This document shows, in pieces, positions 1 to 8,962 of a stretch of DNA of 64,000 nt (position 1 is the first letter of the stretch; each line of letters begins with the position of its first letter). A program made the translations under genes and the position numbers. The notes beneath the pieces are model-generated. The model saw nothing but the letters and a program-made list of their open reading frames with translations, did not search any database and had not been told where the DNA came from. This DNA comes from Mycobacterium sp. URHB0044 (lineage in GTDB: Bacteria; Actinomycetota; Actinomycetes; Mycobacteriales; Mycobacteriaceae). The stretch spans positions 62,001 through 126,000 of the forward strand of contig NZ_JIAW01000006.1 of assembly GCF_000620625.1 (NCBI RefSeq), in the 5' to 3' direction.

Positions 1-70
1 CGATGCCGATGGTGATCGCCAGCCCGATGGCGCCGATGATGAAGTGGTTGCGTTCGCTGAAGGGTTTCAC
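1..70 (-). CDS. MceC-family protein, N-terminal fragment (cut by window edge)
   Basis: Only the first 23 codons lie in the window. A GTG start at 70-68 overlaps the mceB stop in a GTGA junction, the usual coupling inside mce operons. The readable N terminus (VKPFSERNHFIIGAIGLAIT...) has the short basic start followed by one hydrophobic helix that is typical of Mce proteins, which are anchored in the inner membrane and build a lipid-conducting tube. Position after MceA and MceB makes it MceC. The rest of the operon lies beyond the left edge. Confidence 0.75.
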   Translation of the reverse strand, partial: MKPFSERNHFIIGAIGLAITIGI

Positions 71-1098
71 CTTGGCGCACACCTTCCACTCGTCTGGCCC
101 GCGACCTTGACGTACACCGGCTGGCCGCCCTTTCCATTGAGCTTGAGCACGATGTCGCACAGGTAGAAGGAGAAGAAGTCGCCGTAGATGCCTTGGCGGG
201 AAAGCGCTTGATACGCATCCGGCAACGTGTTGAGCAGGTTGTCGAAGTAATCGTGATCGGCCACCACGATGCCTGCGGCACGGTCGGTCTCGGTGATCGT
301 CTTCGCAAACGGTGGACGGGCCTGCGCGAGTAGGTCGGTGATGCTCCCGGCGGCGGCGTTGGCGTACGCCAGGCCGTTGCTGATGTCCGCCTTGCGGGCC
401 TCGAGTCCCTTCACCAGTTCGGCGAGCGCGTCGACGCCCTTGCCGAATTGCTCGTTCTGGTCGCCCAACGACCCCAACACTGCGTTGAGGTTGACGATGA
501 CGTCCCCGATCAGCTGATCGCGGTCGGCCAGCGTGGTCGTCAGCGCCGCGGTCTGAGCGAGGAACGAGTTAATGGTGCCGCCCTGGCCTTGCAAGGCGGT
601 GATCAGCTGACCGGACAACGCATTTACCTGATCGGGATCGAGCGCCTTGAACAGCGGCCGGAAGCCGCCGATCAACGCATCCAAGTCCAGCGCCGGCGAC
701 GTGCGGGCCAGCGGGATCGTGTCACCCGCGTTGAGCTTCTTCGTGCCGCCGGTACCTTCTTCGAGCGCCAGGTACCGGCCGCCGATCAGGTCGTCGTAGC
801 GGATGACGGCTCGGCTGCCCTCGGTCAGCACCACCGAGTCGTCGGCGGTGAATTCGACCGCCGCCGAGGTGTCGGGCTGAATCTCGACCGACTTCACCTG
901 GCCGACCTCGACGCCCGCGATGCGGACGAAGTCGCCGTTCTCCAATCCGGTCACGTTGACGAATTCGGCGTTGTAGGTCTTCGCCTTCTCGCCGAAACGC
1001 AGCTGCCCGAAGACCGCGTACAGCCCGAACACGCCCAGCAGGCAGACAGCCAGAAAGACGGCGAGGCGCAACCCGACGCCTCCCAGGCTTTCCTTCAT
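67..1098 (-). CDS. MceB-family lipid-transport protein
   Basis: 343 residues. A single N-terminal transmembrane helix (about residues 8-30) is followed by an MCE/MlaD domain (about 38-115, with the GDFVRIAGVEVGQV motif) and a long helical region. Mce proteins are thought to assemble hetero-hexameric needles that carry lipids or sterols across the mycobacterial periplasm to YrbE permeases. The gene starts 37 nt after mceA and overlaps mceC by 4 nt, so it is part of one transcript. A C-terminal Cys pair (in YLCDIV and SGRCAPR) is typical of MceB. Which of the several mce operons this is cannot be decided from the sequence alone. Confidence 0.88.
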   Translation of the reverse strand: MKESLGGVGLRLAVFLAVCLLGVFGLYAVFGQLRFGEKAKTYNAEFVNVTGLENGDFVRIAGVEVGQVKSVEIQPDTSAAVEFTADDSVVLTEGSRAVIRYDDLIGGRYLALEEGTGGTKKLNAGDTIPLARTSPALDLDALIGGFRPLFKALDPDQVNALSGQLITALQGQGGTINSFLAQTAALTTTLADRDQLIGDVIVNLNAVLGSLGDQNEQFGKGVDALAELVKGLEARKADISNGLAYANAAAGSITDLLAQARPPFAKTITETDRAAGIVVADHDYFDNLLNTLPDAYQALSRQGIYGDFFSFYLCDIVLKLNGKGGQPVYVKVAGQTSGRCAPR

Positions 1099-1135
1099 GA
1101 CTGGCTACCTCTCGTTGTCGTCGGTCTGCGGACGG

Positions 1136-2587
1136 TCATGGTGACGGGACCACCGCAGGCGGAAGGGGTACCGGCGGCAGCGGTGTCGGCTGCATCTGCG
1201 CGGGCTCAGCGACCACGAACGGCTCCGTGCCCGGTGTCCGGCCCGGGTCCCGTGGCGCCATCGGCGGAGGCGCCGGTGGGAGACCCGGCCACAATGGCGT
1301 GCCGTCCGGCGCGTACAGGTCGGCACCGTAGGCCGGAGCACCGGGATACGGAATCGGCCCCGGGGCGGGCCCACCGAACAGGTTGCGGATGCTCGGCGGC
1401 TCCGGCACCGCACGGGTGGTCGGCAAGTAGTTGGCCCAGGCCGGGAAACCGATGCCGGGGTTGGGCCGCCAATCGACTCCGGTTCCAAATCCCGTGTTGG
1501 TGACGAGGTTGCGCACCGGCCAGTTCTGCGCGACGTCCGGCAGCGAGCCGCAGCTCGGCTTGCCGCCCGGTCCGCCCTTGGCGCCGATGACCGGCAGGTT
1601 GTCCGGGTAGTGGTACGGGTCGTCGCCGAGCGACAGGCCGGTGTCGAGCACGAGCGAACGACCATTGCCGCCAGGCGCTTCGTAGCCGCCGGTGTCCAGC
1701 AGGGTCTTCGCGCCCACCAGCAGGCAGGTGTACTCGGGGTTGTACTTGTAGAACAGGCCGGTCGTCGGCTGCAGCACGTTGATGGCCTTGATGAGGTTGG
1801 CCTGGTTCGGCGCGAGCAGACTGATGCCGCTGTTGGAAAGCCCAATGGTCGCCAGCAGCAACGCATCCAGCTGGCCGGCCTGCCTGACGATGGTGGTGCT
1901 CGTCGTGCTTGCCGCGTTCAGCGTGGCCAAGATGTTCTGTGCCGCACCGGCATAGGCGTCGTTGAAGTCCTTGAGCGCCCGCCAGTCGGCTCGAATCGTC
2001 TCATTGCGCGGATTCAGCTCGAGCAGAACCTGATTGGCGTCGGTGGTGGCCTGACCGATCCGGTCGCCTTGTCCGCGTACGCCTTCCGCGAGCGCGGACA
2101 GGGTGCTGTTCAGCTTGGCAGGGTCGATCGTGTCCAGCACCGCAACGACGTTCTGGAACACCGTATTGACCTCGGTGCTGACGTTGCGCGACTTCAACAC
2201 CTGACCGGCCGCCAGCCGCTGCTTGCTGGGATCGCTGGGATACACCAGATCGACGAACTTCGAACCGAATACGGTCGTGGCCCGAATCTGCGCCTCGATG
2301 TTGGCGGGAATGCGGTCGATCTGGTTCCGGTCGATCTCCAGTTTCAAGGTCACCGGTTGCCCACCGCCGGTGATCTCGGCGACCCGGCCGACCTGTACGC
2401 CGCGAAGTTTCACCTTGGCGTTGGTCTCCATCACCAAGCCGGCCCGATCCGAGCTCAACGTGACCGGAATGGACCTGCGGAAGGTGCCGCTGAACAACGC
2501 ATAGGTCAGCCAGATCAACGCGGCGACCACGAGCAACAGGCTGAGCGTCGCCCAAGCGGGATGCAGTCCTTCGTCTCTGTCGTCCAT
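1136..2587 (-). CDS. MceA-family lipid-transport protein
   Basis: About 483 residues from the ATG at 2587 (MDDRDEGLHP...). An upstream in-frame ATG at 2626 would overlap the permease gene by 35 nt, and neither start has a clear ribosome site, so the shorter form is chosen. One N-terminal membrane helix, then the MCE domain (motif KVKLRGVQVGRVAEI), a helical tube-forming region, and a C-terminal tail of about 100 residues very rich in Pro and Gly. MceA is the first secreted component of an Mce transporter. It lies 4 nt after the YrbEB stop, consistent with operon translation. Pro-rich MceA tails occur in mycobacteria, but their role is not established. Confidence 0.88.
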   Translation of the reverse strand: MDDRDEGLHPAWATLSLLLVVAALIWLTYALFSGTFRRSIPVTLSSDRAGLVMETNAKVKLRGVQVGRVAEITGGGQPVTLKLEIDRNQIDRIPANIEAQIRATTVFGSKFVDLVYPSDPSKQRLAAGQVLKSRNVSTEVNTVFQNVVAVLDTIDPAKLNSTLSALAEGVRGQGDRIGQATTDANQVLLELNPRNETIRADWRALKDFNDAYAGAAQNILATLNAASTTSTTIVRQAGQLDALLLATIGLSNSGISLLAPNQANLIKAINVLQPTTGLFYKYNPEYTCLLVGAKTLLDTGGYEAPGGNGRSLVLDTGLSLGDDPYHYPDNLPVIGAKGGPGGKPSCGSLPDVAQNWPVRNLVTNTGFGTGVDWRPNPGIGFPAWANYLPTTRAVPEPPSIRNLFGGPAPGPIPYPGAPAYGADLYAPDGTPLWPGLPPAPPPMAPRDPGRTPGTEPFVVAEPAQMQPTPLPPVPLPPAVVPSP

Positions 2588-2591
2588 TGCG

Positions 2592-3446
2592 CTAACCAGC
2601 CAGATTGAAGTTGCCGGATTGGCCATAGATGGCGAGCGACATCATGACGAGGACGAACGCGGCGATGATGAGTGACATGCGCACTGCGCGGCCGACGGCC
2701 TCGCCGACGCCGGCGGGACCGCCCCCTGCGGTGAAGCCGTAATACGTGTGCACGAGCATGATTACCACGGCGAGGACCACGCACTGGAGGAATGACCAGA
2801 ACAGATCGGTGGGGTTCAGAAAGGTCCTGAAGTAGTGGTCGTACACGCCCGTCGACTGGCCGTAGAGCACCGTCGTGCCGAATCTCGCCGCCCAGAATGC
2901 CGCCAGCACACCGATGCAATACAGCGGGATCACGACGAGCAGGCCGGCGACCACACGGGTGGACGCGAGATACGCGACGCTGCGGATGCCCATCACCTCG
3001 AGCGCGTCGATCTCCTCGTTGATTCGCATGGCGCCGAGTTGGGCTGTGGCTCCGGCCCCGATCGTCGCCGACAGTGCGACCGCGGTCGTCGCGGGCGCGA
3101 TCAATCGCACGTTGAAGAACGCCGACGCGAATCCCGTCAAGGCCTCGACGCCGATCTCGGAGAAGTCGGTGTACCCCTGCACTGCCACCAGCGCGCCGGT
3201 GGTGACGGTCAGGAATCCGACGATCGCGACCGTTCCGCCGATGATGATGAGCGCGCCTGCGCCCAAGCCCATTTGTGCGATCAGCCGGATGAACTCGACC
3301 CGATATTGGGTGACGGCGATGTGGATCGACCGCAGTGTGCGGCCGTAGAACTTGGTCTGCCGCCCAACGCGATTCCAACCGTCGACCCAGGGGCGCGCCC
3401 TGGCCTTCAGCCACGGGAACTGGGAGTGGGGTCTGGAGACGGTCAC
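2592..3446 (-). CDS. YrbEB-type MlaE family permease of the mce operon
   Basis: 284 residues with five to six hydrophobic segments and the MlaE/permease signature around residues 140-160 (GAMRINEEIDALEVMGI), where the EExDAL helix is thought to contact the ATPase. It forms the inner-membrane permease of the Mce lipid importer with YrbEA. Its start overlaps the YrbEA stop by 4 nt (ATGA), as expected for a tightly paired permease dimer. The C-terminal GFTAGGGPAGVGEAV motif matches the family. Confidence 0.9.
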   Translation of the reverse strand: MTVSRPHSQFPWLKARARPWVDGWNRVGRQTKFYGRTLRSIHIAVTQYRVEFIRLIAQMGLGAGALIIIGGTVAIVGFLTVTTGALVAVQGYTDFSEIGVEALTGFASAFFNVRLIAPATTAVALSATIGAGATAQLGAMRINEEIDALEVMGIRSVAYLASTRVVAGLLVVIPLYCIGVLAAFWAARFGTTVLYGQSTGVYDHYFRTFLNPTDLFWSFLQCVVLAVVIMLVHTYYGFTAGGGPAGVGEAVGRAVRMSLIIAAFVLVMMSLAIYGQSGNFNLAG

Positions 3447-4222
3447 ATCGTCACCTTCACGGCGACGGCGGTGGCGACGACGTTGATGGCGAACAGCGCC
3501 ATGAAGGTGAACACCACGGTTTCGTTCACGGCGTTACCGACACCGGCCGGGCCGCCACGCACGGAAATGCCCTTGTAGCAGGCAATCAGCCCAGCGGAGA
3601 GTCCGAACAACGCCGCCTTCAGCAGCGCGATCGTCACGTCGGCAGCGCCGATGATCAGGGTCAATCCGGACGCGAAGGCACCCGGTGAGACGTTCTGAAT
3701 GTAGACGGTGAAGAAGTACGCGCCCGCGAGGCCGACGAGGATCACCGACGCGGACAGCGCCAGCGACACCAGTGTGGCGGCGAGCACGCGGGGAACCACA
3801 AGGGCCTGAATCGGATTGATGCCCATCACCCGAAGCGCATCGAGTTCCTCGCGAATCGTTCGGGCACCGAGGTCGGCACACATGGCGGTGGCGCCAGCGC
3901 CTGCGACCACCAGCACCGTGACGATGGGCCCGATCTGACGCACGGTGCCGAGCGCGGCTCCGGTGCCGGAGAAGTCCGCGGCGCCGAACTCCGTCAACAG
4001 GATGTTGAACGTGAACGTGAGCAACACCGTGTAGGGAATCGTCAGCATCAGCGTCGGCAGAATCGACACCCGCGCAACGAACCACGACTGGAAGACGAAT
4101 TCCCGCCAAGCGAACGGTGGCTTGAACATCGACACGAAGGTGTCGAGCGCCATCGCGAAGAATCCGCCGGCCGCGCGGATCGGTTTGGCCGCATTCGTGG
4201 CGACGGTGCCAGGCGCAACCAT
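3443..4222 (-). CDS. YrbEA-type MlaE family permease, first gene of the mce operon
   Basis: 259 residues from the ATG at 4222 (MVAPGTVATNAAKP), chosen because GGGGAGA lies 7 nt upstream and because family members start just before the GGFFxM motif. The open frame extends upstream to 4408, but that part is arginine-rich and unlike the family. Contains the MlaE signature ADLGARTIREELDALRVMGI and the C-terminal RGGPAGVGNAVNETVV. Encodes half of the membrane permease of the Mce transporter. It resembles YrbE4A/YrbE1A in sequence, but the operon number is left open. Confidence 0.9.
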   Translation of the reverse strand: MVAPGTVATNAAKPIRAAGGFFAMALDTFVSMFKPPFAWREFVFQSWFVARVSILPTLMLTIPYTVLLTFTFNILLTEFGAADFSGTGAALGTVRQIGPIVTVLVVAGAGATAMCADLGARTIREELDALRVMGINPIQALVVPRVLAATLVSLALSASVILVGLAGAYFFTVYIQNVSPGAFASGLTLIIGAADVTIALLKAALFGLSAGLIACYKGISVRGGPAGVGNAVNETVVFTFMALFAINVVATAVAVKVTM

Positions 4223-4517
4223 CAGCGAATCTCCCCTGTGTTGCACCTCAGTGGCATGAGTCGATGGTCCCCTCCGACTAAACCGGATCGCTGGGCGAAT
4301 CCCGTGATGGTGACACAAGACGAAGTCGAAGAACCGTACAACAGGAATTTCGACGCCAGCAACCGCACGACCGTCGGGCTGGCGTCCGCAAAGTGTCGGA
4401 AGGGTCAACCACGGCGGATCGCGGGTGCCGACTGCGCCTCGACCCGGCTCGCCACCGCGTTGCGCGCCGGCGAAGGTGATTTCAGCAAACGCCCGACAGG
4501 TTGTGACCGCGCCAGGA
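4223..4517. other. intergenic region upstream of the mce operon
   Basis: 295 nt between the leftward mce operon start and the 3' end of the leftward VOC gene. It must hold the mce promoter. I see no AACnnGTT KstR-type core, no long inverted repeat, and no convincing -10/-35 pair. Small open frames crossing it have no family resemblance. Confidence 0.5.
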
Positions 4518-4991
4518 TCAGGCTTTGTCGGCCGCTGCTTCCAGCTCGGCGATCACGATCCGCCGCATGCCGAGCATCGCCTTGGTCGCGGCGGCGGCGC
4601 GCGCCGGGTCGGGGTCGTCGAACAGTTCGAACAGCCGCTCGGGCACGATCTGCCAGCTCAGCCCGAACCGGTCCTTGAGCCACCCGCACTGGGATTCTTC
4701 ACCGCCGTCAATGAGCTTGTCCCAGTAGTAGTCCACCTCGTTCTGGTCGGCGCAGCGCACCATGAACGACACCGCCTCGGTGAACGAAAAGTGCGGGCCG
4801 CCGTTGATGCCGACGAATCGTTGGCCGTCCAGCACGAATGCGCCCGACACCACCTGACCAGGCGTGCCGGGGCCGGCTTCGGTGTAGCGGTTGAAGCCTT
4901 CGATGGACGAATTGGGGAACACGGACGTGTAGAACTGAGCGGCCTCTTCGAGGTCGTCGTCGAACCAGAGAGATGGCGTGATCACAGGCAT
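4518..4991 (-). CDS. VOC superfamily protein (PhnB / 3-demethylubiquinone methyltransferase-like fold)
   Basis: 157 residues from the ATG at 4991 (MPVITPSLWFDDDLEEA). The opening motif (ITPSLWFDDDLEEAAQFYTSVFPNS), SGAFVLDGQRFVGINGGPHFSFTEAVSF, and CGWLKDRFGLSWQIVP are the hallmarks of the PhnB-like glyoxalase-fold family often labelled 3-demethylubiquinone-9 3-methyltransferase; true methyltransferase activity is not implied. These small cytosolic proteins often bind a metal and an unknown small molecule. The open frame continues upstream to 5459 but is arginine-rich there and antisense to the next gene, so it was trimmed. An ATG at 5024 is a possible alternative start. Confidence 0.8.
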   Translation of the reverse strand: MPVITPSLWFDDDLEEAAQFYTSVFPNSSIEGFNRYTEAGPGTPGQVVSGAFVLDGQRFVGINGGPHFSFTEAVSFMVRCADQNEVDYYWDKLIDGGEESQCGWLKDRFGLSWQIVPERLFELFDDPDPARAAAATKAMLGMRRIVIAELEAAADKA

Positions 4992-5095
4992 GACGAACAG
5001 ACTCGCCGCGGCGCCCAAACTCATCGCGGGGGTGCCCGCAGCCCGGTGAACCGCCTGGGTAGCGTGAGGCCAGGGGCCCGGCCGAGAGGACGTTC

Positions 5096-5959
5096 GTGAG
5101 CATTGCGAGCAGCACACCGCAGACCGTGACGTTCCGTGGCGTCGACGACCTGGCCCTCGTCGCCGACGAGTGGAATCGCGACGCTGAATCGGCCGACGGC
5201 CGGCCGACCATCCTGATGATGCATGGAGGCGGTCAGAACCGGTATTCGTGGAAGAACACCGGCCAGATCCTGGCCGACGCCGGCTTTCACGTCGTCGCCA
5301 TGGACAGCCGCGGGCACGGCGACAGTGACCGCTCGCCGACCGCGAACTACTCGGTGGAGACGCTGTGCAGCGACACCCTGCAGGTGCTGTACCAAATCGG
5401 CAGGCCGGTGGTGCTGGTCGGCGCCAGCATGGGCGGGCTGACGGGCATCCTCGCCGCACACGAGGCCGGACCCGAACTGGTCACCAAATTGGTGCTCGTC
5501 GACGTCGTGCCGCGGTTCGAGAAGGACGGCAGCGCCCGCATCCGCGACTTCATGTTCAGCCACGTGCACGGCTTCGATTCGCTCGACGAGGCCGCCGACG
5601 CGGTCGCCGCCTACCTGCCGCACCGGCCGAAACCGCGCAGTCCCGAAGGATTGAAGAAGAACCTGCGGCTGCGTGACGGCCGGTGGTACTGGCATTGGGA
5701 TCCGGCGTTCCTGACCAAGCCCCAAGATGACCCGTTCACGCGGGTGGACAAGCTGGAACAGGCCGCGATCAACCTGGAGATCCCGATCCTGCTGATCCGC
5801 GGCAAGCTCTCGGACGTCGTCAGCCCCGAGGCGGTCGAGGACTTCCTAGCCAAGGTGCCGGGCGCGCAATTCGTCGAACTGTCCGAAGCCGGACACACGG
5901 CTGCCGGTGACGACAATGACGCCTTCACCGACGTCGTCGTCCGGTTCGTCAACCCGTGA
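5096..5959 (+). CDS. alpha/beta hydrolase
   Basis: 287 residues, GTG start preceded by GAGAGGA. Alpha/beta-hydrolase fold with an oxyanion-hole HGGG (residues 43-46), nucleophile elbow GASMG with Ser111, likely acid Asp240 (in GKLSDVVSP) and His267 (in EAGHTAAGD). MDSRGHGDSDRSP is typical of the epoxide-hydrolase/peroxidase-like branch, but the Ser nucleophile indicates an esterase or C-C hydrolase. Its stop overlaps the GTG of the following kinase-aminotransferase fusion by 4 nt, so the two are translationally coupled and probably act in one pathway. The substrate is unknown. Confidence 0.85.
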   Translation: MSIASSTPQTVTFRGVDDLALVADEWNRDAESADGRPTILMMHGGGQNRYSWKNTGQILADAGFHVVAMDSRGHGDSDRSPTANYSVETLCSDTLQVLYQIGRPVVLVGASMGGLTGILAAHEAGPELVTKLVLVDVVPRFEKDGSARIRDFMFSHVHGFDSLDEAADAVAAYLPHRPKPRSPEGLKKNLRLRDGRWYWHWDPAFLTKPQDDPFTRVDKLEQAAINLEIPILLIRGKLSDVVSPEAVEDFLAKVPGAQFVELSEAGHTAAGDDNDAFTDVVVRFVNP

Positions 5960-8883
5960 CCGCGGGCTTCAACTTCCTGGAGCAGCCCGAGTTACCGGCC
6001 CCCCAGGTCAGCGAGACGCAGGCCGAGTACCTCTTGTTGAAGCACTACGGCATCAACGCCCGAGCCGAATCGCTTGGTAGCCAGCAGGACAAGAACTTCC
6101 TGGTGCTCGACTCCGACGACCGGCCGTTCGGCGTTTTGAAGATCGCCAACCCGGCGTTCACCCCGGTCGAACTCGCGGCACAGGACGCCGCCGCCGAGAC
6201 GATCGCCGAGGCGGAGCCGACACTGCGGGTGGCGGCGCCGCTGCCCAACCTCGACGGCGAGAAGTGCACGACGGTAACGGGTCTACTCGACGGGCCCGCC
6301 CACGTCAGGTTGCTGCCCTATCTGTCCGGCGGCACCCTGGTCCAGGCCGGTCATCTGTCGGCCGAGGTGATTGCGGGCATGGGCGGTCTGGCCGGGCGGA
6401 TTAGCCGGGCCCTGGCCAGCTTCCATCATGACGGCCTGGACCGGGCGCTGCAGTGGGACCTGCGCTTCGGTCGCGACGTCGTCGACACCCTCGCCTCCTA
6501 CGTCGACGATCCGTCACACCGGCAGCGGTTGACCGCTGCCGCCACGGAGGCGTGGCAGCGGATCGAGTCGCGGGCCAACGAACTTCCGCGCCAGGCCGTG
6601 CATCTCGACTTGACCGACGCCAACGTCGTCGCCTCCTGCGGTCACGGCAGCGTCGCGCTTCCCGACGGCATCATCGACTTCGGTGACCTGTCGAACAGCT
6701 GGGCCGTCTCGGAAGTCGCCATCACGCTGTCCTCGGTACTGGGGCACCCCGGCACGACGCCCACGTCGATCCTGCCTGGGATCAAGGCGTTTCACGCGGT
6801 CCGGCCGCTGACGGCCGCGGAGGCCGACGTGGTGTGGCCGCTGCTGGTGTTGCGTACCGCGGTGCTCATCGTCAGTGGCGCGCAGCAAGCACGGCTCGAT
6901 CCCGACAACGACTACGTCACCAATCAATCCGACGACGAGTGGCGCATGTTCGAACAGGCCACCTCGGTGCCGGTCGATGTCATGACGGCCGTGATCCGCG
7001 CCTCGCTCGGCATGGAAGCCGGCGTCGACGCAGTACCAGGCGGCGCGTTGATCGCCGATCTCGACCCGGCAACGGTCACCATCTTGGACCTCTCCCCCAC
7101 CTCGGACGTATTCGACCGCGCCTTTGAACCCGGTGCGTGGCTTCGAGCCGGCGTCGAGGACGAATTGGCAAGGGCGGCAGTGCATGACGGCGCCTCACTC
7201 GTCGTCACCCGCTTCGGCGGACCGCGTCTGACCCGTGCCCCCGCGCTCAGCCAGGACAGCCCCGAGGTGATTGCGACCGGCATCTCGTTGTGGCCGGCCA
7301 CGGCCGCCACGGTGACGGCGCCGTGGCCTGGAGTCGTCGAGCACCTCGGTGACGGCTTGGTGCTGCGGGGTGCCGGCTACGAGCTGAGGGTGTCGGGCGT
7401 CGACGTGGCCGCCGCCGGCGACGTCGGGGCGGATGCGGTTTTGGCGACCGCATCAGCCAACCGTTGGTTCGAGGTCGGTATCCGCCCGGCAGGCGCGCCG
7501 CCCGCGCCGGCGTTCACCACCGCCGAATTGGCACCAGGATGGCTTGCCGTCTCCCGGGACCCGGCACCGCTGCTCGGGTTGCCCCTGGCGGAACCCGCTT
7601 CAAGCCGAGACCTGTTGGCGCGCAGGGATGACAGCTTCGCCAAGGTGCAGGAGCACTACTACCGCAATCCGCCGCAAATCGAGCGCGGCTGGCGGCACTT
7701 CCTGATGTCGACGTCCGGCCGGGTGTACCTCGACATGGTCAACAACGTCACGGTCCTCGGCCACGCGCACCCCCGGGTGGCGGATACCGCGGCGCGACAG
7801 CTGCGCAGGCTCAACACCAATTCGCGGTTCAACTACGAGGCCGTCGTCGAGTTCAGCGAGCGTCTCGCGGCCACCTTGCCCGACCCTCTGGACACCGTCT
7901 TCCTGGTGAATTCGGGTTCGGAGGCAAGCGATTTGGCGATGCGCCTGGCGATGGCGGCGACGGGTCGCCGCGACGTGGTCGCGGTCCGCGAGGCCTATCA
8001 CGGTTGGACGTACGCCACCGACGCGGTGTCGACGTCGACGGCCGACAATCCGAATGCGCTCACCACCCGCCCGGACTGGGTACATACCGTGGAGTCGCCG
8101 AACAGCTTCCGCGGCAAGTACCGCGGTGCCGACGTCGGCCGGTACGCGGTCGATGCGGTGCGCTGCATCACCGATTTGGCCACCGAAGGCAGGCCGCCCG
8201 CCGGATTCATCTGTGAAACGGTGTACGGCAACGCCGGTGGCATGACGCTGCCGGACGGCTACCTGCAGCAGGTGTACGCGGCGGTGCGCGGCAACGGCGG
8301 ACTGGCGGTGGCCGACGAGGTTCAGGTCGGCTACGGCAGGCTCGGCGAATGGTTCTGGGGTTTCCACCAGCAGAACGTCGTGCCCGACATCGTCTCGGTG
8401 GCGAAGTCGGTGGGCAACGGCTATCCGGTGGGTGCCGTCATCACCAGCCGCGCGGTGGCCGATGCGTTCAGCTCGCAGGGGTACTTCTTCTCGTCGACGG
8501 GCGGCAGCCCACTGTCATGCGCCATCGGCCTCACCGTGCTCGACGTGCTGCGCGACGAGGACCTGCAGGGCAACGCGTCCCGGGTGGGCAGCCATCTCAA
8601 GCAGCGGCTGCTGGCGCTGCGCGACAAGCACCCGATCATCGGCACCGTGCACGGCATGGGGCTCTATCTGGGAGTCGAACTGGTCCGCGACCGGGAAACG
8701 CTGGCGCCGGCGACCGTGGAGACCGCGGCGATCTGCGACCGCATGCTCGAATTGGGCGTGGTCATCCAGCCCACCGGCGACCACCAGAACATCCTGAAGA
8801 CCAAGCCACCGTTGTGCATCGACGTCGACGGCGCCGACTTCTACGTCGACGCGTTGGACCGGGTGCTGACCGAAGGCTGGTAG
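5956..8883 (+). CDS. APH-type kinase / degenerate M23-like barrel / class III aminotransferase fusion
   Basis: 975 residues in one frame. Residues about 20-330 form an aminoglycoside-phosphotransferase-like kinase: HLDLTDAN catalytic loop (His216, Asp218, Asn223) and DFGD metal loop (241-244). Residues about 450-520 (TAPWPGVVEHLGDG ... WFEVGI) resemble a LytM/M23 barrel, but the zinc-binding HxH is replaced, so it should not be a peptidase. Residues about 560-975 are a class III PLP aminotransferase fold with VNSGSEASDLAMRLA, ADEVQVGYGR and the PLP lysine Lys817 (SVAKSVGNGYP). Its relatives include the phospho-lyases acting on ethanolamine phosphate or phosphohydroxylysine, whose partner kinase is APH-like. 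A bifunctional phosphorylate-then-eliminate enzyme is therefore plausible (inference). Start GTG overlaps the upstream hydrolase stop. Confidence 0.85.
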   Translation: MTAGFNFLEQPELPAPQVSETQAEYLLLKHYGINARAESLGSQQDKNFLVLDSDDRPFGVLKIANPAFTPVELAAQDAAAETIAEAEPTLRVAAPLPNLDGEKCTTVTGLLDGPAHVRLLPYLSGGTLVQAGHLSAEVIAGMGGLAGRISRALASFHHDGLDRALQWDLRFGRDVVDTLASYVDDPSHRQRLTAAATEAWQRIESRANELPRQAVHLDLTDANVVASCGHGSVALPDGIIDFGDLSNSWAVSEVAITLSSVLGHPGTTPTSILPGIKAFHAVRPLTAAEADVVWPLLVLRTAVLIVSGAQQARLDPDNDYVTNQSDDEWRMFEQATSVPVDVMTAVIRASLGMEAGVDAVPGGALIADLDPATVTILDLSPTSDVFDRAFEPGAWLRAGVEDELARAAVHDGASLVVTRFGGPRLTRAPALSQDSPEVIATGISLWPATAATVTAPWPGVVEHLGDGLVLRGAGYELRVSGVDVAAAGDVGADAVLATASANRWFEVGIRPAGAPPAPAFTTAELAPGWLAVSRDPAPLLGLPLAEPASSRDLLARRDDSFAKVQEHYYRNPPQIERGWRHFLMSTSGRVYLDMVNNVTVLGHAHPRVADTAARQLRRLNTNSRFNYEAVVEFSERLAATLPDPLDTVFLVNSGSEASDLAMRLAMAATGRRDVVAVREAYHGWTYATDAVSTSTADNPNALTTRPDWVHTVESPNSFRGKYRGADVGRYAVDAVRCITDLATEGRPPAGFICETVYGNAGGMTLPDGYLQQVYAAVRGNGGLAVADEVQVGYGRLGEWFWGFHQQNVVPDIVSVAKSVGNGYPVGAVITSRAVADAFSSQGYFFSSTGGSPLSCAIGLTVLDVLRDEDLQGNASRVGSHLKQRLLALRDKHPIIGTVHGMGLYLGVELVRDRETLAPATVETAAICDRMLELGVVIQPTGDHQNILKTKPPLCIDVDGADFYVDALDRVLTEGW

Positions 8884-8962
8884 TCCGCCTGGCCAGATCC
8901 CTTCGATGCGTGGCACGAACGGCTCTGGCGAGGGCCTGCACGTTGGCTTAACGTCCACCGCG

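Noticed and set aside
448..1503. Long rightward open frame over mceB/mceA
   Set aside because: Antisense shadow caused by high GC; Arg/Gln-rich, no family motif, real MceA/MceB lie on the other strand.
4223..4517. Possible KstR site upstream of the mce operon
   Set aside because: No AACnnGTT core with correct flanks was found, so KstR control, as known for mce4, is not supported here.
4992..5459. N-terminal extension of the VOC protein
   Set aside because: Arg-rich, antisense to the alpha/beta hydrolase; the family starts at MPVITPSLWF.
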